This document shows, piece after piece, positions 16,452-25,812 of a stretch of 54,894 bases of DNA. Location of the stretch: positions 1 through 54,894 of the forward strand of contig CACZYP010000031.1 in NCBI GenBank assembly GCA_902785425.1, written 5' to 3'. This DNA is from an uncultured Ruminococcus sp. (GTDB lineage: Bacteria > Bacillota > Clostridia > Oscillospirales > Acutalibacteraceae). The stretch's first letter is position 1. Each line of letters opens with the position of its first letter. The notes beneath the pieces were generated by a model. The model saw only the letters and a list, made by a program, of their open reading frames with translations, searched no databases and was not told the origin of the DNA. The position numbers were made by a program, and so were the translations under genes.

Positions 16452-19400
16452 ATGAACAAAACGATCATTCGATTGACCGCTCTGTTTGTTACGCTCACGA
16501 TAATGTCGAACTCTATTCTGACGGCAACTGCGGAAAGCGTTACGTCATCGGCAGATATCGAAGCGGAACCGCAAGTGTCTATCGAAACAGCCACAACAGA
16601 CGAGATAGGTCTGGAATCAATTATTTTAAAAGATACTTCTTGTATCCCTACATACAATCATGCTGTTTACGGCGCTGCGCTCAACAAGTCCGTCCAACCC
16701 AGCGGCGCAGGAGATGAAGAGGAAGAACCGCAGGATGCGTCCGGCACTACCGGCCATGTTGATTGGAGCTTCACCGCAAAAACAAGAACGCTGACAATCA
16801 GCGGCGAAGGCACAATGGGTGATTCTTCTTATTCAAATACTCAGCCCTGGAATGATATTAAAAAGTATATAGAAAAGCTCGTAATAGAAGAAGGCGTTAC
16901 AAGCATCGGCATGTACGCTTTCTACTATATGGACGGCATAGAAGAGGTAACGATCCCCGATTCTGTTATTAGTATTGGCAGCTCATCTTTCGGATACTGT
17001 GATAACCTTAAAAAGATCGTTATTCCGAACTCTGTAAAAAGCATCGGTTCTTCTGCTTTTGAAGGCTGTAAGTCACTTACCGATATTAATATACCAGATT
17101 CCGTAATTACCATTTCAAATGAAGCTTTCGAATCTTGTACTTCGCTTGAGTCGATCACGCTGCCGGATTCGGTCAATACTCTCGGTTCAAATGCATTTTC
17201 AGGCTGCAAGAATCTGAAAAATGTGTCGCTCCCCGATTCTATCATAAGGATCAATGAATATACATTCAATAATTGTACGAGCCTGAAAACGATCAAAATT
17301 CCCGAAACTGTATCGTATATCGGAACTTATGCATTCAACAACTGTACAGGCCTTCTTTCGATAACGATCCCGGACTCCGTTACAGAAACAGGGTACGGTT
17401 TGTTCTATAGTTGTACCGGACTGAAAAGCGTTAAGCTGTCAAATAAGCTTACTGTTATAGAAAGCAATTTGTTTACACGATGCACAAGCCTTACGCAGAT
17501 AGATATTCCTTCATCTGTAACAAAGATTGAAACTGATGCTTTTACGTACTGTACGGCTCTCGGCGAGGTAACGTTTCCGGAAAGCGTAGTTTCAGTTGGA
17601 ATTCGTGCATTTTCCAATTGCACGGGCCTTACAAAGATAACTTTTACCGATAATATAACGCAGTTTGGCAGCCAGGTTTTCGCAAGCTGTACTAATCTTC
17701 CTTCCGTGGAGATCCCTGCAGGCATTTCGACGATCGCTTCCGGAATGTTCTCTAATTGTACAAGACTTACGGATATAGAGATCCCCGATAACATTACTTC
17801 GGTCGGTTCAAGTGCTTTTTCCTCATGTACAGGCGTTGTTAAGCTGACAATTCCAAACAGTGTAACAACAATCGGCGACAGTGCTTTTTCAAAATGCTCC
17901 GGACTTACAAGCATCACGATCCCTTCTTCTGTTAAGACGTTAGGCAGTTATGCATTCTACGGCTGCAGCGGCATCACCGAGATCACAATCCCGAATTCCG
18001 TAACGAGTGTTGGAAACGATGTGTTCTCATCGTGTAAAAACCTTTCCAAAGCCGTTCTTCCGAATTCGCTTTCGGCTGTAGGCAACGGAATGTTCTCCGG
18101 CTGCTCCTCTCTTACAAATGTACCTATCCCCGAACACTATACGGTCATCGGCGATTATGCATTTAAAGAGTGTACGTCGCTTACCAACATGAAGATCCCG
18201 GATAAGATAACGTATATCGGCAGAGAATCTTTCTACGGCTGCTCGCTTCTTGGCAATGTAAAGATCCCGGAAAGCGTAACTGAGATAGGATCGTCTGCTT
18301 TTGCAAGATGCAGAGCTTTCACAGCTATCGTTATCCCCGATACTGTAACTTCTCTCGGCAGCGGCGCTCTTATGGAGTGTTCAAAGCTTACCGATGTTAC
18401 TTTACCGAAAACTCTTCCGGAAGTTCCCGACAATCTTTTCAACAGCTGTTCCTCACTTAAAACGGTAGAACTTCCCGACACTGTAACGAGAATCAATTCA
18501 AACGCTTTTAAAGGCTGTACTGCGCTTAACAAACTTGTTATCCCCGAGTTTACAACTTTTATCGGCAGCTCTGCTTTTGACGGCTGTACATCGCTCGGAT
18601 CCATTATTATTCCGAAATATGTTAAAAAGATCGAGTCGAACGCATTCTGCGAGTGTTCAAGCCTTAAAACAATATCGCTTCCCGATTCCGTTGAGGAGCT
18701 TGGCAACTTTACTTTTGTCAACTGCAAAAATCTTGTAAAGGTAGAGAGCCTCGGTTCGATCTCCACGATAAACCACTGCACTTTCTCCGGCTGTGAAAGC
18801 CTTGTATCGGTAAAATTCCATGAGGGTATTACAGCTATTTACTCCAGTTCGTTCCAAAGCACCAAGCAGCTTAAAAATGTTACGCTTCCGTCTACACTGA
18901 AAATTATTTCAGACTCAGCGTTTTATGGCTCGGGTCTTACGACACTGGTTATTCCTTCCGGTGTTGAGAAGCTGGGTGTACACTCGTTTGCAGTTTGCCC
19001 GGATCTTAAATATATCCGTATCCCCGAATCGGTACTGTCAATCGGCGAGTATGCGTTCGCAGGACGTGAAAATCTTGTTATCTGCTGTACTGCCGGCTCT
19101 TTCGCCCATCAGTATGCTATAGACAACAACATTCCCTACGATATCTCCGTTGAGGGCGAATTCAATTCCATGCTCACCGTTGTATCGAACAACAAGTGCA
19201 AAGGATTTCGCCTTCATATCTATTCCGACGACAGATCTGTAGATGTATCGAGAATTATAGATAAAGACAGCGTGAAGGTCTTCGGACTCAACCCTGCTAA
19301 GAAGTACACTGCTGATCTCGTTTCCGACGGCGGTTCCGTTTTGTCAACTGTTGAGAACGTAACTTTTGAAAACGGCGAAGCAGTTGCATCATTCAACAAT

Positions 19401-22400
19401 ATCAGAGATGTCGTTCCTGTCAGAACAACAATCTTTGATGCTGCCGGTGCCGATGTAACAGATAAGTGCATTATCAGATGGTACAAAGAAACCGGTGAAT
19501 ACGTTAAAACGGGCAGCTCTCTCGGCAAGGCAGCTCAGGGTGACTATTTCAGATACACCGTTGAGTTTGCTTCCGATTGGCTTGTCAATACATATAAAGT
19601 TCCTTCCCGACAGGAGATCATGGTTGACCCCGAATCACCTAACCACGTTTGCACGCTCGAAAAATACGTTGTTCGTACCGTAAAGGGTAAGGTAACGGAT
19701 TCCGAAGGCGAGGCAGTTATCGGCGCTTCCATAACGTTCGTTCAGAAGGCTTCCGAAAAGGTACTTAAAACTTTGACGGCTGAAACGGACGGAAACGGTG
19801 AATTCACTCTTTATGCAAAGGACACTCCCTCCGCCCTGACAGTTGCCAAGAAAGGCTTCTATTCATATACAAGCGAATTCAATTCCGTTACGGAAGAACC
19901 GATAGAAGTTGCTATCGAAAAGATCATAACAGCTTCGGTAGCTGTTTCCCTAAGAGAAAAGCGCATAGAAAACAACTGGGAAGATAAGTATTCATTCGAT
20001 GACCTTACGCTTACCGTATACAACAAAACAAAGAATAAAAATGTAGAATCATGGTATTTTGATGGAAGCTCCCTTGAGATCCCTCTCCGTGAAACACAAA
20101 AGGGTGACGAGATCACCATCAAGGCAGAAAGAGAAGGCTTCCTGCCCGCAGAAGCGTCATTTGTTCTCGGCAGCGAAACGAAAGCCGTTCTCTCCTTCGA
20201 GCAGCTCGGAAACCTTCTTATCGTTCAGACAAACGTTCCCGAAGAAGCGAATATGGCTATCGTATTTGACGACAACGGAAAGTATGTAGATACTGTTTCT
20301 CTCCACAAAAAGAAGGGCTTTCTCGACGGACTCACCGCAGGGCGCTACACAGTTGTGCTGATGAGAAAAGACTACAGATGCTATTCTCCCGCAACTCTTA
20401 CGATGTTTAACGAGCTTGGTCTTGAAAGCAACAAAGATTATCTGTTGAGATCTGTAACGATCGAAAACTCCAAAACAACAAGGCTCAGCGATGTAATTAT
20501 CCCGCAGGCAAATCTTTTCAAGCTTTCGTACTTTGCTCCCGAAAATAACTACATAGGCTCGAACAAAACAACAGCAGCTCTCGGCGAGTACATTGTCATT
20601 CAGTTCAATTATGAGTACAGATCACAGGCTGTAAGCTCACCCGAAGTTGAGTTTACAGTTCCCGAAGGCCTTACCGTAAAGGATAACTGTATGACACTGA
20701 ACGGAAATACAGTTGAATTCAGAAAAGAAGGCAACAGCGTATTCACAGATTTGAAGGGCGGTTCCGGAAAGATCGTTCTTGCTCTGCTTGCTTCCGGTTC
20801 AGGTCAGGGCAAGGTTTCAGCGTCCGTTTCCTTCGCCCTTAATAATGTAATGCAGACAGAAGCGATCGGCACCGTAAGCTATACTGTAAGCAATCTTGAT
20901 TATTATCTCCCTCGCAGAGTAAACACTCCCGAAGTTTACACAACGGGTACGACATTCCCGAACAGCCGTGTCGTTGTTTACGATAACGATGTTGTTGTAG
21001 CAAACACCGATTCAAATTCATCAGGAACATTTGCTGTAGGATTTGACCTTAAAGATGTTTCCAGCCGTTCCGATCACGACGTTTACCTTGAGGTAACTAA
21101 TCAGAACAAAGATGTTTTCAAGTCAGACGTTAAAACGATCAGCTACGCTGTAGATAACATAGTAGCCGATAAGCTCACAATGTATTATCACGATACATTG
21201 GGCGACGACAGCCTTGAAATTATGCTTACGGGCAAACAGTTCAAGAAGCTTACATATCCTTTTATCCCGGGTAAGTCGAGATTTACTTTCGAACTTAATA
21301 TCCAGGGTGACGCAGCGAAGGTTCACCATGTAAGTGTGATAACTAAAACAGAAAAAGGCGATAACATAACTATCCCGCTTTCGCTTGACGAAAAGAGCAA
21401 TACTTTCACCGGTTACTATGACTATACTCTAAGTACCCGCCCTGCAGCAGTATCCGTTTCGTATTCTGTATATCAGGAAATAAAATTCGATATGCAGCAT
21501 ATGGATCCGGAGGTCAAAGGTGCTCTGCAATATATCAGGCAGTTTGATAAAGCGATGAATGAGGCGTATGCGTTGATGGACGAGATTTATGCGCTCGAAA
21601 CAGAACCGTTCCCGGTCGAAACGCTTCGCAAATACCTCAAAAGGGACGGTGCGTCTGATGAGCTTATCAATTCGCTTGATCTGAAAGCATTAACACGCGG
21701 CGAATTTGCCAACAGAGCAAGTTTCGGACAGGATGAAGATGCTTCGGAAGAATATTGCAGGTATAACCCCGAAGTGGCTGCAATGAGAGAGGAGCTTATT
21801 GCGCTTCTTAATGAAGTTGAAAGCGGTTCTTCCGTTTCGTCAAGTTCCATTCATTCTTCAACTTCAACTATTTCGAAAGGTTCGTCCGTTTCTTACGACG
21901 AGAAAGTGTATATTGAGGGTCTTGGCGAAGTTTCGATAAACGACCTTCTTCGTGCAGGATTTCATATAATTCCTACGTATGGAGATGAGATACTCCTTGA
22001 AAAGTATGAGTATCCGAACCTTTATCATTTTGTCAACTTCACAGAGCGTTACTATTATGTCACCTACCTGCCTTTCAATGTCGGCGATGACAGTGATAAA
22101 GATAACGACAGCACCGACAATAATAACGGCGGCAATGGCGGTCATAGTACCGATAACGATAACGGCGGCACAAGCACAGACAACAATAACGGCGGCCATA
22201 GTACGGATAAGGATAACGGCGGCACAAGCACCGACAATAATAATGATGACGATCCGGGTGAGGAAGGTCCCAAAAGAGCGTCTTGCGGCTGTCCGCTCAA
22301 TTCGTCTGTACCTGTCGGTCATAATTTTGTGAAAGGGATTGTTGAACCTCTTCAGCGTATTTCCGGATGGAGAGATGGTACACTTGGAAAGATCTGTGGA

Positions 22401-24476
22401 CTTGCAAGCAACGTATCCGGTCTTTTCGAGGAAGCGTATGCTGAAAAAGGAGCAAAGCTTGCAGAAGAAACCGGTAAGGCATACAGCAGCGCATGGAACG
22501 CTCATCTTGAACAGAGTGCTGATGAAGTAAGGAAGTGGGAAAATTATATCAATAAAGCTATGAAAGAGCACAAAAACAACTGTAAAGCACAATTTTTCGG
22601 ACGTATAGGAAAAGGCCTCGGCTTATATGACGCTGCCACTAATCTCCTTGAAATGGGGAGTATGGCTTTGCTTGGCGCCGAGGCGCAGATTACTATGGGC
22701 GACATTTGTATATGTGTTGATCCGAGCGCCGTATCAGATGTGTATGACTCGTTAAAGCATCTCGGAGCAGCGGCAAGTATATTTGCAGCAGACAAAGCGT
22801 CAGATGCCATGATAAAAAATCCTCTTATATCGGCAACGAAATCCGCTGTTACAAACTGGAGCGATGTTGCTCTCGGTCTTAAGAAAATACATGGCGACAG
22901 CGATTCTTACAGTCAATGGCAAAAAGTACTTGCACCTTATAATTATAATAAAGACGCAGCTACAGCTTCTATTAACAAAGCGAGAGAAAAGATCATGAAT
23001 CAGTGCAAGTGCCGTGATTATCCTACAGAATACCTTTTAACAGAAGGCGGCATAGACCCATCAGGATTTGTTTGTGAAGCAGTTGAAAGCAACCGACTTG
23101 AAAACGTTACGGCAACCGTTTTCTACAGTGACAACCCCGCAGGTACAAACGCAGTTCTCTGGAACGCAAGCGACTATAACCAGCAGAACCCGCTCCTGAC
23201 AGATGCTCTCGGTCACTATGAGTGGTACGTTCCCGAAGGCTGGTGGCAGGTGCGCTTCGAGAAGGAAGGCTACGAAACAGTAACGACAGAATGGCTTCCT
23301 GTTCTTCCTGTTCAGACTGATGTGAATGTATCAATGAAGTCGCTCTATACGCCGACAGTCAGCCGTGTTGCTGCATACTCCGACTGTGCGGATATCACTT
23401 TCTCGCAGTATATGGACATTTCTTCCGTAACAACTGAAAACTTAAAGCTCAGCGCAGACGGAAAAGAGATCACGGGTAAGATCGTTCCGCTGAATTCCGA
23501 GCGCAGCTTTAATAACGAATCTATAGAGTACGCTTCGAAGTTCAGATTCATTCCCGACGAATCCATATCCGGTGTTGTATCGTTTGAGATCAACAAGGTA
23601 AGAAACTACAACGGTCTTTACATCGATGAAGCGTTCGTAACATCCGCCGAAGTAACTGACAGAATCGAAACACTCGACGTTCCCGTGAATGTTAACGTTG
23701 AAAGTGGCAGCTCGACAGAGGTTGAGATAAGAATCCTTCCTGCAAAGTCCGATGTAAATATAAGCGTAAGAGCCGGCAGTGAAAGATTCCTCACGCTCGA
23801 TAACACTTCCGTTAAGACAGACAAAGACGGTGTGGCAAAGGTTAACATAACAGGCCGTCTTGCTGCCGATACGGCGCTTTACGTTACCGTTGACGGTACA
23901 GAGCTTTCGGCTGAGATCCCTGTCAGGATACATCCGGCACCGGCTTTAGAAACAGACAGCGACAGCCACGATATGAGCGATACGGATAAGGAATCACCCG
24001 ATGATCCTATTGACTCCGATAATTCGGATCGTGACAACGGCTTAAGCTCCGACACATCTTCCGACTCCGACAATCAGACCACAAGCTCTGATTCAGAAGT
24101 AAAGCCTTCGTCTGACAGTGATAAACAAGATAACACGTCAGACACTGACAGTGTTCCTTCAGACAGCGACAACACGTCGGAAACGAAAGATACTCCGTCC
24201 GATAGCAGTGATAGTGATAGTAATACTAAGACCGATCCTTCGTCCGATAATGAAAAGAAACTCGCCGGCGATATTGACAACGACGGTGAGATCACCGCAA
24301 ACGATGCACTAATGATACTTCGTGCAAGTGTCGGAATGGGTGAGCTTACACCCGAGCAGACAGCCCTTGCGGATATCGACGGTGACGGCTATATTACAGC
24401 AAATGATGCGCTTGCTGTGCTGCGCTGCAGTGTAGGTATAGTGAATAATGAACAGATCGGCAAAGCAATAGAATAG
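16452..24476 (+). CDS. Giant secreted BspA-type leucine-rich-repeat protein with C-terminal dockerin (protein A)
   Basis: About 2674 residues from ATG 16452 (GTG 16443 is in frame but the ribosome site lies between them). A signal peptide is followed by a variable Thr/Glu stretch, then about 30 BspA/LRR_5 repeats (pattern IPDSVTSIGSSAFSGCTSL) at about 100-900. Ig-like domains follow, including a carboxypeptidase-regulatory-like domain (VKGKVTDSEGEAVIGASITF, about 1078-1160). Next come a helical, Cys-containing central module (about 1680-2190) with an Asn/Gly/Thr linker, a domain beginning GIDPSGFVCEAVESNRLENV with GWWQVRFEKEGYET, and a Ser/Asp-rich linker. The type I dockerin closes the protein, with calcium loops GDIDNDGEITANDAL and ADIDGDGYITANDAL. 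It should attach to a cohesin-bearing scaffold or wall protein and bind other surfaces through the LRRs. Its inverted paralogue lies at 39052-46932. Confidence 0.88.
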   Translation: MNKTIIRLTALFVTLTIMSNSILTATAESVTSSADIEAEPQVSIETATTDEIGLESIILKDTSCIPTYNHAVYGAALNKSVQPSGAGDEEEEPQDASGTTGHVDWSFTAKTRTLTISGEGTMGDSSYSNTQPWNDIKKYIEKLVIEEGVTSIGMYAFYYMDGIEEVTIPDSVISIGSSSFGYCDNLKKIVIPNSVKSIGSSAFEGCKSLTDINIPDSVITISNEAFESCTSLESITLPDSVNTLGSNAFSGCKNLKNVSLPDSIIRINEYTFNNCTSLKTIKIPETVSYIGTYAFNNCTGLLSITIPDSVTETGYGLFYSCTGLKSVKLSNKLTVIESNLFTRCTSLTQIDIPSSVTKIETDAFTYCTALGEVTFPESVVSVGIRAFSNCTGLTKITFTDNITQFGSQVFASCTNLPSVEIPAGISTIASGMFSNCTRLTDIEIPDNITSVGSSAFSSCTGVVKLTIPNSVTTIGDSAFSKCSGLTSITIPSSVKTLGSYAFYGCSGITEITIPNSVTSVGNDVFSSCKNLSKAVLPNSLSAVGNGMFSGCSSLTNVPIPEHYTVIGDYAFKECTSLTNMKIPDKITYIGRESFYGCSLLGNVKIPESVTEIGSSAFARCRAFTAIVIPDTVTSLGSGALMECSKLTDVTLPKTLPEVPDNLFNSCSSLKTVELPDTVTRINSNAFKGCTALNKLVIPEFTTFIGSSAFDGCTSLGSIIIPKYVKKIESNAFCECSSLKTISLPDSVEELGNFTFVNCKNLVKVESLGSISTINHCTFSGCESLVSVKFHEGITAIYSSSFQSTKQLKNVTLPSTLKIISDSAFYGSGLTTLVIPSGVEKLGVHSFAVCPDLKYIRIPESVLSIGEYAFAGRENLVICCTAGSFAHQYAIDNNIPYDISVEGEFNSMLTVVSNNKCKGFRLHIYSDDRSVDVSRIIDKDSVKVFGLNPAKKYTADLVSDGGSVLSTVENVTFENGEAVASFNNIRDVVPVRTTIFDAAGADVTDKCIIRWYKETGEYVKTGSSLGKAAQGDYFRYTVEFASDWLVNTYKVPSRQEIMVDPESPNHVCTLEKYVVRTVKGKVTDSEGEAVIGASITFVQKASEKVLKTLTAETDGNGEFTLYAKDTPSALTVAKKGFYSYTSEFNSVTEEPIEVAIEKIITASVAVSLREKRIENNWEDKYSFDDLTLTVYNKTKNKNVESWYFDGSSLEIPLRETQKGDEITIKAEREGFLPAEASFVLGSETKAVLSFEQLGNLLIVQTNVPEEANMAIVFDDNGKYVDTVSLHKKKGFLDGLTAGRYTVVLMRKDYRCYSPATLTMFNELGLESNKDYLLRSVTIENSKTTRLSDVIIPQANLFKLSYFAPENNYIGSNKTTAALGEYIVIQFNYEYRSQAVSSPEVEFTVPEGLTVKDNCMTLNGNTVEFRKEGNSVFTDLKGGSGKIVLALLASGSGQGKVSASVSFALNNVMQTEAIGTVSYTVSNLDYYLPRRVNTPEVYTTGTTFPNSRVVVYDNDVVVANTDSNSSGTFAVGFDLKDVSSRSDHDVYLEVTNQNKDVFKSDVKTISYAVDNIVADKLTMYYHDTLGDDSLEIMLTGKQFKKLTYPFIPGKSRFTFELNIQGDAAKVHHVSVITKTEKGDNITIPLSLDEKSNTFTGYYDYTLSTRPAAVSVSYSVYQEIKFDMQHMDPEVKGALQYIRQFDKAMNEAYALMDEIYALETEPFPVETLRKYLKRDGASDELINSLDLKALTRGEFANRASFGQDEDASEEYCRYNPEVAAMREELIALLNEVESGSSVSSSSIHSSTSTISKGSSVSYDEKVYIEGLGEVSINDLLRAGFHIIPTYGDEILLEKYEYPNLYHFVNFTERYYYVTYLPFNVGDDSDKDNDSTDNNNGGNGGHSTDNDNGGTSTDNNNGGHSTDKDNGGTSTDNNNDDDPGEEGPKRASCGCPLNSSVPVGHNFVKGIVEPLQRISGWRDGTLGKICGLASNVSGLFEEAYAEKGAKLAEETGKAYSSAWNAHLEQSADEVRKWENYINKAMKEHKNNCKAQFFGRIGKGLGLYDAATNLLEMGSMALLGAEAQITMGDICICVDPSAVSDVYDSLKHLGAAASIFAADKASDAMIKNPLISATKSAVTNWSDVALGLKKIHGDSDSYSQWQKVLAPYNYNKDAATASINKAREKIMNQCKCRDYPTEYLLTEGGIDPSGFVCEAVESNRLENVTATVFYSDNPAGTNAVLWNASDYNQQNPLLTDALGHYEWYVPEGWWQVRFEKEGYETVTTEWLPVLPVQTDVNVSMKSLYTPTVSRVAAYSDCADITFSQYMDISSVTTENLKLSADGKEITGKIVPLNSERSFNNESIEYASKFRFIPDESISGVVSFEINKVRNYNGLYIDEAFVTSAEVTDRIETLDVPVNVNVESGSSTEVEIRILPAKSDVNISVRAGSERFLTLDNTSVKTDKDGVAKVNITGRLAADTALYVTVDGTELSAEIPVRIHPAPALETDSDSHDMSDTDKESPDDPIDSDNSDRDNGLSSDTSSDSDNQTTSSDSEVKPSSDSDKQDNTSDTDSVPSDSDNTSETKDTPSDSSDSDSNTKTDPSSDNEKKLAGDIDNDGEITANDALMILRASVGMGELTPEQTALADIDGDGYITANDALAVLRCSVGIVNNEQIGKAIE

Positions 24477-24485
24477 TAACACAAA

Positions 24486-24514
24486 CAGGACCATCCTTTC
24501 AGAGGATGGTCCTG
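24486..24514 (+). terminator. Terminator after giant protein A
   Basis: An 11-bp perfect stem, CAGGACCATCC with GGATGGTCCTG, lies ten bases after the stop codon. The T tract that follows is weak. Confidence 0.75.
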
Positions 24515-24736
24515 TCAGTTTGTCAATGTTGCCGTTGTTAAGCTGATGCGTCTGCACAGCAAGTGTATCGCCGTTCAGATACACACGAATCCCCTTTATA
24601 GACTGACCGTCTATACCTGCAATGTCGGGAGTCTTCTTTGTTGCAGTTCTTTTTGTTAACGAACTTGTTTTTTAACATTCATATAATTTTTATTAAAACA
24701 AAAACACGTTTATTGCTCGGAAAAATGTTCCAAATT
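24515..24736. other. Intergenic stretch with a possible gene fragment on the minus strand
   Basis: The minus strand reads KTPDIAGIDGQSIKGIRVYL and NGDTLAVQTHQLNNGNIDKL in one frame across about 24650-24520, then runs into the terminator of protein A. It looks like a fragment of a protein but has no start and no recognised family. Confidence 0.3.
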
Positions 24737-25042
24737 TCATTCCTCTGATTGCACAGAAGCATATTCCATAAGCTGTTTAAGCCTTGCATCAAACATATTT
24801 GGAAGCACAAGTGCTATTCCCTATTTATCATCTGTCAGAACGATTAGCCGCTGACCACCGGTAAGTCCGAAACGCTCACGCACTTCTTTGGGGATTACAA
24901 GCTGTCCACGCTCGTTTATTGCAACACTGCCCAAGATGTTTTTTCCATTTGGCGGAGGCGGCATAAGTGTCTTTCCATCGGGAGTCGCTGTGTTCAGCAG
25001 GCTGTCTATCGTTACACCGTAAACGCTGATACTCTTCGACAA
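24737..25042 (-). pseudogene. AbrB/SpoVT-type transition regulator interrupted by an in-frame TAG
   Basis: The first 73 codons (24821-25042) end in the SpoVT-AbrB DNA-binding fold: ILGSVAINERGQLVIPKEVR, then ERFGLTGGQRLIVLTDDK, then TAG. Reading on in the same frame gives GIALVLPNMFDARLKQLMEY and a stop at 24737-24739. This is the normal C-terminal continuation of this family, so the TAG is a nonsense mutation in what was a slightly longer gene. The N-terminal part (MSKSISVYGVTIDSLLNTAT) starts at a TTG and overlaps the end of the PHP fragment in another frame, so the 5' end is also doubtful. Such regulators are often antitoxin-like or global switches. This copy is probably dead, although a 73-residue DNA-binding protein cannot be excluded. 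Confidence 0.7.
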
Positions 25043-25244
25043 TAAGAAGATACTTCTGAACCTGTGATAAGGTCTACATTCGGATATTCAGCCTGAAGCT
25101 CGTCTCTATCAAGGAATGGAACATTATGATCTGTTATCGCTAATGTTGTTATGCCATTATCTATCGCAAGCTCTATAACCTCTCTGCGTGTAAATCTCCG
25201 TCACTCATTGAAGAATGCACGTGCAGGTCACAATATCTTTCCAT
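25012..25244 (-). pseudogene. PHP-domain phosphoesterase fragment, frameshifted and truncated
   Basis: Starts MERYCDLHVHSSMSDGD behind GAGGTG at ATG 25244. HVHSSMSDG is the first metal-binding motif of PHP (polymerase and histidinol phosphatase) domains. The frame then breaks. One base lost from a run of T (GATTTACACG) moves the rest, REVIELAIDNGITTLAITDH and NVPFLDRDELQAEYPNVDL, into another frame. That part holds the ITDHN second motif. It ends after about 75 codons at a stop at 25012-25014, whereas PHP phosphoesterases are 220 residues or more. It is a clear remnant. Confidence 0.7.
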
Positions 25245-25350
25245 TATAACACCTCAAAACCTTGTTGAAACATTTATCAAACCCATCTGCTTTCGACGCG
25301 AAACCTATTTGGTATTGCTCAAGGCACACAATTATCTTAGGAACAATCGT

Positions 25351-25405
25351 ATGATGAATAACCAAAAAGGATTATTTGATGTTGAATACTTAAGGAACCA
25401 CTGAA
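25351..25405 (+). pseudogene. N-terminal scrap of an IS5/IS1182-type transposase cut by the mobile repeat
   Basis: The frame MMNNQKGLFDVEYLRNH has the look of the first residues of IS5/IS1182-type transposases (LFD-EYR near the N-terminus). After VEY the sequence enters the MITE end, read as LRNH followed by TGA. Only about 13 native codons survive. The call rests on a short motif. Confidence 0.4.
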
Positions 25406-25540
25406 TAAATCACGCCCTGCGGGCTGAGCACCCATCTTGCTTGCATCTTTTTGTCATATTGCACTCAACTCCCTTGAAATACGTCAGTTAAAAATCTGAC
25501 GGCGCAATATGGGCACTCGATTTAATCAGTGTTTCCTTAA
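25390..25540 (+). mobile_element. Complete MITE-like element, 151 bp
   Basis: The best complete copy. The left end TTAAGGAACCACTGA is an imperfect inverted repeat of the right end CAGTGTTTCCTTAA, the paired ends spanning about 22 bp. Inside the left arm lies CACCCATCTTGCTTGCATC and inside the right arm GCGCAATATGGGCACTCGA. It has no coding capacity, so it would need a transposase supplied in trans. Broken genes abut it on both sides: the transposase scrap on the left and the immunity-like gene on the right. No clear target duplication is visible. Confidence 0.85.
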
Positions 25541-25801
25541 AAAACGCTTTTTATAATGAGTATTCCACGGAAAAAATGACCTCTTAAATATGATTTTAAC
25601 TCTCGTATTTGTATAAAAAGTAAAATACGGTGTTTTTTCAAAAAAGCCCCTGTCTGCAACACAAAAAGTATCTTCCAGGTTTACACCTCTGCTTTTAGCC
25701 CAATTTGCCCTGCATTCTTCAAAATTGATGATTGTTCCATCATCTAATTGTATACCCGTTTTATCAAAACGTTGAATCTGTGTGTAATTATATTCTATCA
25801 T
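25526..25801 (-). pseudogene. Immunity-like protein with its C-terminus replaced by the mobile repeat
   Basis: A 91-codon frame starting MIEYNYTQIQRFDKTGIQLD. The body (DGTIINFEECRANWAKSRGV, CVADRGFFEKTPYFTFYTNT) resembles small proteins found beside polymorphic toxins, though I cannot name the family. The last residues, RKH followed by TGA, are the MITE end, so the true C-terminus is lost. A ParB-like toxin domain ends 11 bases upstream, giving the usual toxin-immunity order. Confidence 0.55.
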
Positions 25802-25812
25802 ATTTTCAAATT

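Noticed and set aside
17000-19000. Regular short repeats that might suggest a CRISPR array
   Set aside because: The period follows the 22-24-residue LRR unit in frame with a long ORF, and the repeats are degenerate. No spacer/repeat structure or cas genes are present.
2285-24823. Several in-frame stops (TAA at 2285, TAG at 24821, TGA at 7884) as possible stop-codon recoding
   Set aside because: All three stop codons are also used as normal terminators of intact genes here, and the interrupted genes carry other damage or lie in decay zones. Pseudogenes are the simpler reading.
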